Source of the DNA: Phyllostachys edulis | Lineage: Eukaryota; Streptophyta; Magnoliopsida; Poales; Poaceae | DNA length: 64,000 bases | Assembly (NCBI GenBank): GCA_036346405.1 | Contig: CM070568.1 | Span: 31,910,870 to 31,974,869 of the forward strand | Direction of reading: 5' to 3' | Shown here: in pieces, positions 1 to 12,349 of the stretch | Numbering within the stretch: position 1 is the first letter of the stretch | How the letters are laid out: the number at the start of each line of letters is the position of its first letter | Made by a program: the position numbers and the translations under genes | The notes under the pieces: generated by a model | What the model saw: the letters and a program-made list of their open reading frames with translations, nothing else | The model's database searches: none | Told to the model about the DNA's origin: nothing

Positions 1-643
1 AACTTGCTTTGGCAACGGATCTAGAAATTTCTTCAGAAATGCGGAGTTCGTATGAGGGAGAACAAACGTCCGGAAGTTTGCGATCACATGAAATGATAGA
101 AAAAGAAAAAGGGAATAGAATTTTCTAGAATTGTTGTGCTGCATTTTCAAAGAAACTGTGAATGACAAACATGGCCCACTTGCAAGAGAGGGGAGGAAGA
201 GACAAAGGAAAGGAATGTGAGTATGTCAATTGGGACCCATGTGTCATAGAGGCAAAGAAAATGAAGCAAAGAAGAAGAAGGCAGCACAGAGCTCGAGGGC
301 AGCTTGGGTTCAACGGTGGCGCCAGCGAACAGAAGCGCGGGGAGGCTGACCAACTGGAAAACGAAACCCCACGGTGGTGGTGAACCCAAGGGTGGCGGCG
401 GCATCGCCGGAGGAGGTTCAGCCCGGCAAAAGGTGCACGACTGGCAGCGAGGCTAGAGGGCGGCGGAGGTTTGGTGGCGATGCCAGCGAGAGGAAGGGAG
501 CACAACGTAGAACGCGAAGCGACGAATCCAAAGGTAGAGACGATGTCGCCGGGAGATCAACGACGGTGACGGAACACGTGGAGGAAGGTGCTTCGACCAG
601 CGAGAGGAAAACCTCGATTCCGGTGAGGAGGAGAGAGGAGAGG
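1..643 (-). mobile_element. Left part of an interrupted long LTR (minus orientation)
   Basis: This stretch aligns by eye with the interior of the two minus-strand LTRs further right, near 49,880-49,990 and 52,230-52,330. They share the words gaaattt, ggagttcg and cacatgaaatgat in the same order, followed by GC-rich sequence. It continues after the nested insertion at 16,546 and ends at 17,151 with gggatgttaca, the shared LTR terminus. The other end lies outside the window. No gag or pol is visible, so it may be a solo LTR or part of a larger element. The open frames here are low-complexity and not credible genes. Confidence 0.6.
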
Positions 644-1682
644 TGTAACAGCCCAAGAATTCATAATTGTAAAAAATGAGGGATTTTTAAAACTTTTTGT
701 ATAATGACTATTATCGTGCGTTTGCTTGCATCTTTGAGAATTGCTTGAGGACTTTTTGCATCTTTTCTGCTCTCATAATTTTATTTGCCATCCTGTCATT
801 TTGTCTTTTCTCAAGTCTTTCTAATTTTCTTTCCTTCATTCCCTATCTCCTTTGGTTAAAGGGTTGATCACCCAGTGTCTGATCCGGCTCCCTTGCTCTC
901 GTACCTTCCCCCTTTTTCCAGTGCATCTGACCTGCAGTGGTCCAACTAGGCATCCGTGACTTCCACTCGTGCACAGTGTGCGCCAAGGCAAAGTCACGGC
1001 GTGGAGCTGTCCATCAGCCATTAATAGCCATCACCTAGGATGTCCCTTAACTGCACTGTGTAACCACTCCAACAACAGCCCCAACCACTCCGACCACTCC
1101 CCCTGGACATGTTATGCGTGTATATATGTTTGCCCAAGTCCTTGTTGCCTCCTTGTTGCTTTTCTTAGCCATTCTAGTGCTAACCCCATTCTCTTCTTCC
1201 TCCAAGAGAGCTCGAGCTCCAGTCAAGCTCAAGCACTCGTCCCTATTGAGCACCCTCACAACCACCACCTTGCATGCAGTAACCATCGCATTTGGAGACC
1301 ACTCCTTTCACCTCGACCGGGACATTCCAAGACATCCGAGTAGGCCAATCACCAGCTTCCAGAGAGCAACCTTGAAGACCGAAGACCACCCACCTTTCCC
1401 TCAAGCTACTTGCAGCACAGAGCTTCTTCCATTGTTGTGATCCATCGGCGCCAGCTCAACTTCGGCTAACCATTCCCCAGATTCTATACTGGTAAGTTCC
1501 TAATAGACAGAAACTTTTCCTAGTTTGAGTTGCCTTGTTTCTTCCTCTAATGTTCTCTGGTTCTTACTTTGGTTTTTCCGCTGGTTCACTCGATTGCATT
1601 AATACAGTCGAATCCTTGTTTCTTTCGACTCTGCTATGTAGTTGAACACTTCTCTCATTCGACTACACACGGTTAACACTCC

Positions 1683-2760
1683 TAAGACCACCCCCGTGGT
1701 CGCGACCTCCCATTTTATAAAGACCACCCTACCCTCCTAATCGTAACCTTCCTCTTTTGCAAAGACCACCTTCTTGGTCTTTTGCAAAGACCACCCTCTT
1801 GGCCTTACCGCAAAGACCTCCCCAGGACATAGCGCCTCTGCGACCTCTCAGGCCGTAGCACCTTCACGACCTCCCTGGGTCGCAACGCTTACACGACCTC
1901 CCTCGGTCGTAACACTTCCAAAACCTACCACTAGTCGCAACACTTCCACTGGTCTTAACGCTTTCAAGGCATCCCCCTGGTCGTAATACTTCGCGACCTT
2001 CCCTATTCGTAACACTGTAGCACCTCCACGACCTCCCCTGGTCGTAACACCCTCACGACCTTCCCTTGGTCGTAACGCTCACAGGACCTCCCCTGGTCCC
2101 AGTATCTTCGGGACCTCCTTTGGTTCCATCATGACCGTCGAGACCTCCTTTGCGGCCATCTAAGGGACCAGACCTCCCCTCGCTTAGATCTAAGGGACCA
2201 GACCTCCCCTCGCTTAGATCTAAGGATCCAGACCTCCCCTCGCTTAGATCTAAGGGTCCAGACCTTCCCTTGCTTGGATCTAATGGTTCAGACCTCTCTT
2301 CGCTTAGATCTAACGTTCCAGACCTCCCTTCATTTGGATCTGAGGGTCCAAATCTCCTTTCGTTTAGATCTAAGGGTCCAGACCTCCCTTCGTTTAGATC
2401 TAATGGTACAGACCTCTCTTCGTTTAGATCTAACGATCCAGACCTCCCTCTCGTTCTTTTTGCAAAAACCACCCTTCTGGTCTTTTGCAAAGACCACCCT
2501 GGCTATAGTGATTCCAGGACCTCTCCTGGCTACAAGTGATTCCAAGACCTCCCAGCTACAATGATTCGGGACCACCCTGATACAAGAATTCCAGACCTCA
2601 CAGCTACAAGTGATTCCAAGACCTCCTCTAGTCACAGCACCTCCAGGACCACCCCAAGTCATAGTACTTCCACGACCTTCCTGTCGTATCTTTCTAGAAA
2701 CACAGTAACTCCTACAACCACCACAGATTCATCGACCACTGAATGTTCAACTATGCTGGT
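1683..2760 (+). repeat. GACCTCC/GACCACC-rich degenerate repeat inside the LTR
   Basis: The heptamers gacctcc and gaccacc recur every 15-40 bases, interspersed with ggtcgtaac and ttgcaaag words. Similar sequence returns at 4,520-4,695, 15,837-16,370 and, in the sister LTR, at 36,600-39,060 and 40,800-41,040. No coding signal is convincing; long frames come from the repeat itself. Confidence 0.75.
2160..2459 (+). repeat. Tandem array, ten 30-bp units
   Basis: Ten units of exactly 30 bp begin ctaagggaccagacctcccc and end near cgcttagat. The first two copies are identical and later ones diverge by a few substitutions, with no length change. Because 30 is a multiple of three, several frames stay open and give artificial decapeptide repeats on both strands. 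The array lies inside the LTR and is not evidence of a protein. Confidence 0.9.
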
Positions 2761-4699
2761 CTCACATTTCTGATCTACAAGTTTGCATTATTTGGAGTTC
2801 TTTGCATATTTTAAAAACGATTTGAGTTGGGATATATGCTTATTTGCCTTTTCGGTTGTTTTGCGATTATAGAAGCTGAGGCGACTGAAGAACCGTTCGT
2901 TGAACAAGATACCGACCAGCAGCACTCCGAACAAGGCGAGTCAATCCTTTGATCATGTTGCACCCACCTTTTGCAAATTATGTTGCTTTAAATTATGAAA
3001 CTGCATTGCTATGTTTTATCAAACTAAATTGGTCTAGGTCATAGTTAATGCCTTAATAAATACTTGTGTATAAACTTTCGATCCTTGAACTTGGACACTA
3101 TCCTTTGTCACCCTAGACTTAATGGATTACATGCTAGTTACTAAGTCGGTATCTAAGTGTCATGCTTAGCCTTGCTTAGATGCAATGTCATGCCGGCATT
3201 AAATTGCCCGACCCCAATCCTTAAAAACTTTGGAAAATGATTTGGGGCAGTTGAGGCTGGGAGCCTGGCTGGTATGTTGAAATAAATGGTTATTTTCCAA
3301 AAACAACAAAACCTGAAAAACTGCTTTCGACTGGGGCGGATGGAAAGAATGGCTGGTGCCGTGGGCACGAGAAGATGTTGGTATGTGGATGTGCTGCCCT
3401 GGTCAAGTAAGGACCGAATCTTGTGATGACCTCTCATGCAAAAACAGTGCAACCACAAGTCTATAATGGGTACGCTCTGACCAACTAATTTGCTCGCCTC
3501 AGCGTGGTCTCACCATCGGAGGAATGTGGCATGAGTAAAGGGGAAAGGGAGCCACAGTGAAACCACATGGCGCAAGAGGGGGCCTCCTGGAAGTGCTTGG
3601 CACCGGGCGGTGGAAACCTTAGCGGGTGGGGCTGCGTCGAGGAATAAGCATTGTAAAGGCCTTGTGGTAATCTCCCCTTGATTCGCATGTCCAAGGAAAC
3701 GTGTGAATATATCACGGCGATTACCTCTTGTGGGTAAAGTGTGCGAACTCTGCAGAGTAAGAAAACTATCGTGATAGCCATGCTCATGGTCAAGAGCGGT
3801 GCTGAGAAATTACTTGATATAGCTTTCGTTTTTATAAAACCATTTGTGTTGGAAAAGAAAGATGGGGTGGGACCCTAGGGATTTAAGAAAGGCCTGGTCG
3901 GGGGACCAGTGGTAAATACGGGATAGCCCGAGCATTAGGTGGATGGATCCACTCAATGGTATAGGAGGTGGGACCTCCACTAGAATTTGTAAAATGAAAA
4001 CTCATTTACAAAACCCCTTTTGTAAAAATGCTAAGTCTCAGGATTTTGTATTAAGTCTAATTCAAACTTAGCTTTGTGCAAATAAAAGAACTCGAGACCT
4101 CTCTTGATTAGCCTTGCATCTATAAGAACTGCATTGTGGGTTGGCTCGCGAGTACGGTTGTGTACTCAGGCTCTGCCAATATAATCTTTTGAGACCCAAA
4201 TGACCAAGACCCCTACCAGTACTTCACGGAGGATGAACCAAACGGCAGTGATGATAATGAAGCTTAGGCCGGGACCTCCAGTCGCTTGCCTGTGGGCAGA
4301 GTGAATGGATCCACCGCAACTTGTTTTGCTTCTGCACTTGCTTTCTGCTCTATACTATTGGCTTTTGTTAAGCTCTCGCCTAAGTGGTGCTTTTGTAAAA
4401 CAGTAGGTCGCACGGTCGGATATTTATGTAATATATTATGGGCTTGCACTGTTCATTTTGGGTATCATTTACATTGAGTGAAGTTCATGATCAGTGTGTT
4501 TACCGACTCTAAGTGGATGTCCTATGACCACCCTTTTTGATGGTCTAGAACCACTACTAAGTAACATAGGACCTCCCTTAGCTGGTCGAGGGCCTTTACC
4601 AGATAACCCCTGATCACCATTAGCCAACACAAGACCACTACCACATGTCTCACAACCACTCGTAGGATTTATAACTAGCTCTAGTGGGTCTAGAACCTC

Positions 4700-6420
4700 T
4701 GAGAGACCATGTGGAGGTCGTCCCGTGTGAGTGATGAGTAATTAACAAAGGTTTTAGGTCGATCGAGTTTGGTTTGTGTGGTGGGACCTTGTCATTGCGC
4801 CGTTCACGCGTTTGTGAAGTCAATCGTATTGTCCAGATAATCGAACGACGGCGTGTGATGGGCGATACGACCGCAGGCGGTTATACCGATTGGTAAATGG
4901 CGGTTGAAGAATTCGAGAAGTTGTTTTTCGAGTTCGGTCTTCATTGAAAATCGGAACGACCGCAGTATTGGAGCGATGACGACCGAGCGCGGTTGATCCA
5001 TTGGTAACATGGCGGTTGTACCGATTGTATTGTGAGTTTCGCCATTTTGGTGATTTGAGTTTTGGGATAGGTCATATCCAGTGTGTTCATGCATATGTGT
5101 TGCATATTGCATGTTTGAGCTAACGTTAGGTCAAGTTGTGAAGAACTTGTTCCTGTTTCGTGTTTCTTGTGCGTGTGGTCGCAGGACGCCGAGCGAGTCG
5201 TGGCGAGACACGGTGGATGGACTAGGCGCAGTGGCGCCGAGGTCGAACGGTCGGGATGTGTCAAGACGACGTGGACTCGAGGTGGTTGCGAGGCGGCGAG
5301 ACAAGGAGCTTGAAGCTTCCGGAAGGTGCGTAGAAGGCGAATCGAAGTCGCAAGGTCGCACAAGCGAGGCGGCTCCGTTGGACTTAGCGGGCGAACGGGA
5401 GGAGACCCGTTAGCCAAGGCTATATAAAGGATTGGAGGGCTGCATGCCCTCTTGAGCACTTGAAAAGGAATTAGGGTTTGCTAGAGTCAAAAGAGTCTTT
5501 AGTGGCTGTTTTTGCTTTAGGCTTTAGTGGTTGAGGGTTGTTGGTGGAGGCAGTGGGTGCTCCCTGCTTGTCCCCTTCGTTGCTTCCCTCCTCAAGAATG
5601 GATGAGTGTGTGTTCTTGAGGTTTGAGAGTGGGAGAGGATGAGATGAAAGCTTGTAATCATTCCTCTTGTATCAATCATGTATCTCTCTTCCTCTAGATC
5701 AATATGAGATGGTGTTTGTTTCATATTTGAGCTCTCTGTCATTTCTTTCTTCGATGACCTCTTTTTGAAGATTTCTTGATCCTTTGTTTCTCTGGTTGTT
5801 TCTTGCCCCAATCTACCTTGCTATGACGTGTGGGAATACATCTAGGGTGATCTAGATCATCAATCATCCACGAGCAAGTGATTGGATTAGAGGTTTGTTC
5901 TTGCCCGGTTTCGCATCCTTCTTCGTTCAAATGCAAAAAGATAGGAACCTTGGAATGGATCTCTGAATTTTTTGATTGGAATAGGTTCCTAGTATCGTTA
6001 GGAAGGTGTGGTTCAAATCTCGTAGAGTTTGGCCAAGCGGTTCAAAAGTTACGCCGCTGCGTTTTGAAACCCGGCGGATTTTGCTGTTCCAGACAATCGG
6101 ATGAACAAGGCTTAACATCTGCGGTTGTCTGGGATCTGCGGTACAACCGCCGCTTGTTCATGGGTTGTACCGGACTGTGGTACAACCGGCCGTTTGCCTG
6201 CGGTTGTACCGATTGTCCTGATTTGTTCGGCTCTTCCTCGTTTTTGTTTGCTGAGCTTTGGGGGTGAGGAGTGGATTCAACATAAGACTTCCTCTCAGGC
6301 TTAATCTTTGATCTTCATAGCTCTCATAGCTATTGGAGTGATTTACAAGTTGAATCCATTCTTTGCGAAAAAGATTAGGTGCTCCTATTCACCCCCTCTA
6401 GTCGCCTTTCAGGTCCTTCA
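4700..6420 (+). repeat. 5' LTR of the Sirevirus-like element
   Basis: Runs from tgagagaccatg to ggtccttca. Its partner is 14,126-15,836. Large AT-rich sections are almost identical between the two, while CG-rich spots differ by small insertions and deletions. A TATA box (ctatataaag) lies at about 5,420-5,430. Confidence 0.9.
5418..5432 (+). promoter_or_regulatory. LTR TATA box
   Basis: Sequence aaggctatataaagg is identical in both LTRs (second copy near 14,842-14,856). It sits about 700 bases into the LTR, a normal place for the U3 promoter. Transcription start would be some 30 bases downstream; this is inferred from spacing only. Confidence 0.6.
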
Positions 6421-6422
6421 AT

Positions 6423-6439
6423 TGGTATCGAGCGGTTAG
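6423..6439 (+). other. Primer-binding site, tRNA-Met type, degenerate
   Basis: Immediately after the 5' LTR reads tggtatcgagcggttag. The usual plant initiator tRNA-Met site is tggtatcagagc; here it is altered after the first seven bases. Confidence 0.6.
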
Positions 6440-7192
6440 CTCTTTTCAATAGATCTTAACGGTCTCAAGAGCCGTGGCGATGGACAAGTACTCGACCTGT
6501 CACTTTGCTGATGGCATCGACACCCTTCCGAAGAGCCGAATGGAGACATACATCCAAGCCTGTGGGTATGCCATCTGGCGAAAGGTCAAGGTTCGATTCA
6601 TTGTTCTGCCGATGAGAACATCAATGCCGGAACATGGTTGATGTTGAGGCGAATGCAAAGGCAAGGAACATCATCATCCGTGGTTTGAGTCGAGTGAGTT
6701 TGACCGCATATCTCACCTCGTCGTCCGCCACGATATCGGGTGACCTCGACGATACCATGAGGGCACCACCCAGATCAAGACGGTTCGACAGACCGGTTCA
6801 AACGAGAATACAACAAATTTGAGATGCTTGTTGGTGAGTCCCTAGATGAGTGCTTCAGACGCGTTTTCACAAGATCTTGAGCAACCTCCGAGCGGTCGGT
6901 CTCACATACCCGACTCGGACAATGCTCGCCGATGCTCACGGACTCGTCTGCGTGTTTGGGAGATGAAAGTGACCACCATCAAAGACACGACAGACCTCTC
7001 GACCACGACTCTTGATGCGGCAGACTCGCGCCTCAAGACTCACGAGATTGACGTTGTCTCTCGTCGGTCGAAGTCACATCGATGGCCTTAGTCACCAATC
7101 CCGTTTCTTCTTAGGGCTTTCTTCGATTCTTCTTGCGGTTTCTCCTTGTCTGCTCTCGTGACATAACCGATGATCGCTAGAGCAACTTATGG

Positions 7193-8400
7193 ATGAGCGG
7201 CTTGCCCTCCTTGCTCAAGATTCTCCCACGCTTACAAAGGAGGAGGGGCGAAGAGAGGAGGACCCGTGATTTGCTTCGAGTGTGGTGGCCCCAACCACAT
7301 CCGAGCAAACCCCCTAAGCGGAGAAGGGCAAGAACGACTACTGGCGGTTCGGGCAAGAACGACTACACCGACAAGAACCGCAACAAGAAGCCTCGGCTCG
7401 GACGCCCAAAGAAGAAGAAGTTCCACAACTTTGGCAAAGCCAAGAAGCTCTTCCACCGCGTCCTCACCGCTTTGACGACCTCGACCTCGGCGAGGTGGAA
7501 GGATGGAGCGACGATGACGGACGGGTGACCAAGAGCCCAAGGATGGCGGCGACGACTTCTCGGCATGTGCTTCATGGCCCTCGAGGGCGAACTCGGTGAC
7601 AATGAAACAGACTCGACTTCGGACGAGGTAGATCCCACCTACTGAACAGCTCAATCATGCTTTTCTTAAGCTAGGAGGTTTTCATGCTAAAGCTAAGGCT
7701 AGGTGTTTGAGTTAGAGAAGGAAATAGATAGGTGTCACTAGAGATTATTGCTCTTACATCCGCTCCTTCTAGTGATGATTGTGATACATGCTCTGCTTTG
7801 CTGGTTGATATGGAGAAGTTAAGGACCTCACATGATAGTGTGTCCTCCAAACTTGATAGTGTTAAGGTGGAGAATGTTAGTCTACTTGCTGAGTTAGAGT
7901 TGAGTAGGATGGCTGTTACCCTACTTATTACTGATGAGACTACTTCTCCCACCTCATGTGAGGGTAAGGACATTGCTGCTAGAGGATCTTATGCCATGCT
8001 TCTTGATCCGCCTCGAGTCTTGTGAAAATTGCAATAACTTGAAGATGAACTTAAAGCAGGCAGATCATAAAATTGTGAACTACAAGCTTCTTTACTTGAG
8101 CCGATTGTTTCATGCTTAAACTGTCCTAAGTTAACTGCTGAACTTGAGGCTGTCTCCAAACAGTTTCAAGATATGATTGATCATGAAAGGAAGATGGCTC
8201 AGTTTGCTTCTAAGGACCCTGTTAGCTCACCATGCATTAAGTGTAACAAACTAAAATCTGACTTGATTGCTTTGGATGAGAAATGTGTGAAGCTAACTAA
8301 GGACCTTCTAGAGAAGTCACATTGTGCTTGCAATATGATTGTGGAGAAGGGGGAGAAGCCCCAGGGTAAGGATGAGACGCTTAGCAACGTGAACCAAGCG
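7193..8400 (+). pseudogene. Gag region of the Sirevirus-like element, frameshifted
   Basis: At about 7,266-7,310 a zinc-knuckle reads CFECGGPNHIRAN, the C-x2-C-x4-H start of a CCHC motif whose last Cys is not in frame. It is followed by a very basic stretch (KKPRLGRPKKKKFHNFGKAK) and then, after a one-base shift near 7,470, an acidic stretch. From 7,732 the sequence encodes helical, coiled-coil-like segments rich in Leu, Ser, Glu and Lys (for example MEKLRTSHDSVSSKLDSVK), as in Sirevirus Gag/linker regions. No single frame spans the region. The sequence from 6,478 to 7,190 also looks Gag-like but is too broken to assign domain by domain. Confidence 0.6.
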
Positions 8401-9234
8401 GCTAGCATGAGGATCTGTCCCTTGAGTCGGTGTGCTTGCACAAGCCATTCTTCCCTCTCTTCTTGGTTCTTCTTTTGCTCCTTACCTTCTGCTTTGTTTC
8501 TTCTTCCCCGCTCTTCTTGCACCTCTCTCTTTCGGAGTGTCAAGACTTTATGAACACTCTCGAGAGATTTGTAGGAGGCAAGAAGAAGCTCAATCTTATT
8601 CTAGACCAATCTAAGATCTGCAGATTTAATCGGGGTCTAGGATATGACTTCTTTGAGGACATGAGGAAGCATCCACCGCCGTGCTCGCACCCATAGCACT
8701 GTGTGTGATCGAGATCGAGCCCAGATCGAGAAAGTCCATTTCAAGTCGGCGGGCTATGTCCAGGATTTCGACAAGAAGGTAATTTCACATGTCGCTTCTA
8801 CCTCTCGAAGGTAAAGTATCACCGCACCTTCGCGGAAGGATGGACACATCGATCGATGCTTGGTAGCGCCAAGATCGTAGCGTAGAGACCATGTTGAGTC
8901 TCTTAGGCGCATCTGTGGTCGGCCCTGCACCTTGAGTGCACCTAAGACCAACACGAGGTCTAGGCTTGTTTCTTCGATGGGTTTGTGCAAACATAGAGGA
9001 CTTGGTTTTTCCGAAGTTTTACGGTTTTCGTCCTCAAGCCGCTTTCGATCGTGACTTCCGCCGTCCCGAGGGTAGATCTCGTTTTCCCCATCGAGATAGC
9101 TACCATGGCGTGTTCGACATGTTGCGGTGCTCGACTCGCTCCTTCAGAGGATCGGACCCAAAGAATGACCGAGTCTACTCTTAGACCTTACGCTTTGAGT
9201 TACTGAGAGCGAGGGTAGATAGAGGTCATCGTGC

Positions 9235-12200
9235 TTGACTACTTCATCGCCGACGTGTTATTCAAGATTGGGTGCCAAAATCATTGTTGATTTATCCCAA
9301 GATCGAGACTTTACTCTGCTTGACTCAGTTCGCCGTAGTAGGGAAGGAGAAGGTTTGGCTTGTAGACTCGGTTGTTCTCGTCATATGACCGGAGACTCCG
9401 CTGGTTCTCTTCCTAGCCCGCGCTCGGTGATGAGACGATCACCTTGGAGACGCTTCGTCTGGCAGCGTCATCGCCAAAATCTTGTCGCGTATTAATGCGC
9501 TTTTTTTCCTTAAGGATGTTGCCTTGGTTAGTAAGGCTGCGGTACAATTTGCTTTCCGTTTCTCGACTTACCGATGACGGTTTCGAGGTGAGCTTCAAGA
9601 AAACGCTTGCAAAATTCTTGACTCTTCTGTAGTCCGGTTTATGGATTTCTCGTTATGGGAGGATCTTTCGTGCTGATTTTTCCGATTCTTCCGTGATCCT
9701 CTCCGGTGTTTGGTTGCTTCGAGTCCCGCGATCTCTCCTTCTCGCATAGGAGACTTGGTCATATTGATTTGACCATTTGACCCGAAAGTTAGCGACCATG
9801 ATCTCATTCGTGGTCCGCCAAACTCAAGATGGTCAAAGATCTTGTTTGCACTCCATCCCAAGACGCGGCAAGATGGTTGCCGCTTCTCATCCTCCCACAC
9901 GATTACTATGACCGATGCACTTGACAATTGCTCCACATGGACACAGTTGGACGGCTGAGTCTTGATCGGCGGAGGGAAGTGGTATGTTCTTGTTGTGGTC
10001 GATGACTTCTCGAGGTACTCTTGGGTGTTTTCTTAGCCTCAAGGACGAGACATTTACACATTTCGAGGTCTTTTAGTAGGTGTCTGTTGAACTCCGGGTG
10101 CCTTACGAGCGATCCATGATGACAATGGCACGAGTTCAAGAATTCCTACTTTGAGAGTTTCTGCGGTGAGGCAGTGTAGAGCACCGTTCTCTTCTCCATA
10201 CGTCCCTCAAAGAAATGGCGTTAGGAGAGGAAGAACCGTACCTTGGTCGAGATGGCGGACGATGCTTGATGAGTACTCTACACCGAGGAAGTTTTGGGTG
10301 AGGCCATTGCACCGCGTGCCATGTTTGAATCGAGTTTTCTTCTGCACTCCTACACCGCACTTCTTATGAGTCGAGATACTGGCGAAAGCCAGCGTCTCTC
10401 ATTTTCGTGTGTTTGGTTGCAAGTGCTTTATCTTGAAGTCCGGGAACCTAGACAAGTTCGAGTCACGTTCTGTGGCGGTATCTTTCTAGGCTACTCGACT
10501 TCTTGGCGGGCTTATAGGTGCAGGCTCGCGAGTCTAGCAAAATGGTAGAAACACGTGAGGTGACCTTTGACGAGGCCACCAGGGGACTAGGCCAGATATC
10601 TCGTGTTCTTTAGAGCAGTCCGAGACCATCTTTGTGGATGATGAGGACGAGGAGACGATGGTTGTTTACGATCCAGCTCCTCTTCCTCCCCTTGAGATGC
10701 CTTCTTCCACGGCACCTCAAGGTGATCGACCTGCCTTCCGTTCCTCCGAGCTAGTGGCTTTGTCCCGCCTCGCTCGCACACGAGGTAGAGGCCACTTCTT
10801 CTTCTCATCCAGACCTCCCGTCATATCCGTAAAAGGCATCCTTCAGAGCAGATTATTGAGACCTTTTGAGCGTGTCACACGCCTAAGTCCGCTTTTCTCA
10901 ATTCTGTCTCCATTCTCGCCTTTGTTGCCTCCTTTGAGCCCAAGGACGTTTGTCACGCCTTTCGATGAGTCTTGGGTCAATGCCATGCATGAGGAATTAG
11001 AGAACTTTGAGAGGAACAAGGTCTGTCGCTTGTTGAGCCCCCACGAGGCCACAATATCATTGGAACCAAGTGGGTGTTCAAGAACAAGCAGAGTGAGGAT
11101 GGGGTAATCATCCAAACAAGGCGAGATTGGTAGCTCGGGGGTTTTCCTGTGTTGAGGGTCTAGACTTTGAGGAGACCTTTGCCCTCAGAGCTCGACTTGA
11201 AGCCATTAGAATCACGCTTGCCTTTGCGACTTCTAAGGGTTTCAAGCTTTACCAGATGGACGTGAAGAGTGCCTTCCTCAATGGCCTTATTGAGGAGGAA
11301 GTCTACGTCCGCTGACCTCCGTGTTTCGAGAACCCCAAATACCCTAACCATGTCTTCAAGCTTTCAAAAGTACCAGATGGACTTAAGCAGCTCCCGAGCT
11401 TGGTATGAGAGGCTTAAGTCCTACTTGATAAGTCATGGTTTTGAGATGGGTAAAGTTGACAAGACCTTGTTCATCCGCCGTCATGGCATCGACCTTCTTT
11501 CGTCAGATCTATGTCGATGACATTATCTTTGGCGGCTCTTCCCATACTCTGGTTTCCCAGTTCTTGATGTCATGAGCACCGAGTTTGAGATGAGTATGAT
11601 GGGTGAGTTGACCTTCTTCCTTGGCTTCCAAATCAAGCGGACTCGGAGGGTACATTTCTTCATCAAGGAAAGTACACTCGTGACCTCTCAAGCGCTTCAA
11701 CATGAGTGATGGGAAGCCTGTGTCGACTCCCATGGCTTCTACTGACCTATCTTGACCCAGATGAGGATGGCGAGCATTGATCGAAGGAGTTGTATATGAT
11801 CGGCTCCTTCTTTACCTCATCGCCTCGAGACCGGATATACACTTCTCCGTGTGTCTGTGTGCTCGATTCGAGCTTCTCTCGCGATCTCACCGCCAAAGTG
11901 GTGAAGCGATCTTCCGTACCTTCGAGCTACCATTGACTATGGTATCTGGTACTCTTCCTCATCCTGTCTTTCCTTGAGAGCCTTTTCGGATGCGAGACTC
12001 ATTTGGTCAGAGGATAGATAGGAAGAGCACTGCACCGCCAATTTCTTGGCACTTCTCTTGTTTCTGGTCTTCAAGGAAGCGATGCGGTGTTACCTGATCC
12101 ATCGCAGAGGCCGAGTACGTTGTTGCTGACCGATTCTTTGTAGTCAAGTGCTCGATGGCTTCGACCTGCGGGACTTTGGGTTAGTTATCGATGTTGTTCC

Positions 12201-12340
12201 ACTCTTTTGTGATAACACTTGCGATTAACATTGCCAAGAACCCAAAGCAAAGATTCCGGACCAAGCACATCGATATTCGCTTCCACTTCCTTAGAGACCA
12301 TGTAGAGAAGGGCGATATAGTGCTCCGGTTTGGAGAGTGA
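9235..12340 (+). pseudogene. Pol region of the Sirevirus-like element, frameshifted
   Basis: Recognisable pieces in order: a GAG-pre-integrase/protease-type CSRHMTGD near 9,370-9,395; an integrase core fragment VDDFSRYSWVF near 9,990-10,030; RT palm sequence LYQMDVKSAFLNG near 11,248-11,290; the catalytic YVDD box in QIYVDDIIFGG near 11,506-11,540; and RNase H-like sequence up to about 12,340. Each piece is in a different frame from its neighbours. The breaks mostly fall beside CG-rich words, so some may be consensus errors rather than real mutations. As written, no functional polyprotein can be made. Confidence 0.75.
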
Positions 12341-12349
12341 CCACCGGTT

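Noticed and set aside
2053..2539. Long overlapping frames on both strands coding decapeptide repeats
   Set aside because: They are products of the 30-bp tandem array in a non-coding LTR; several frames stay open because the unit is a multiple of three.
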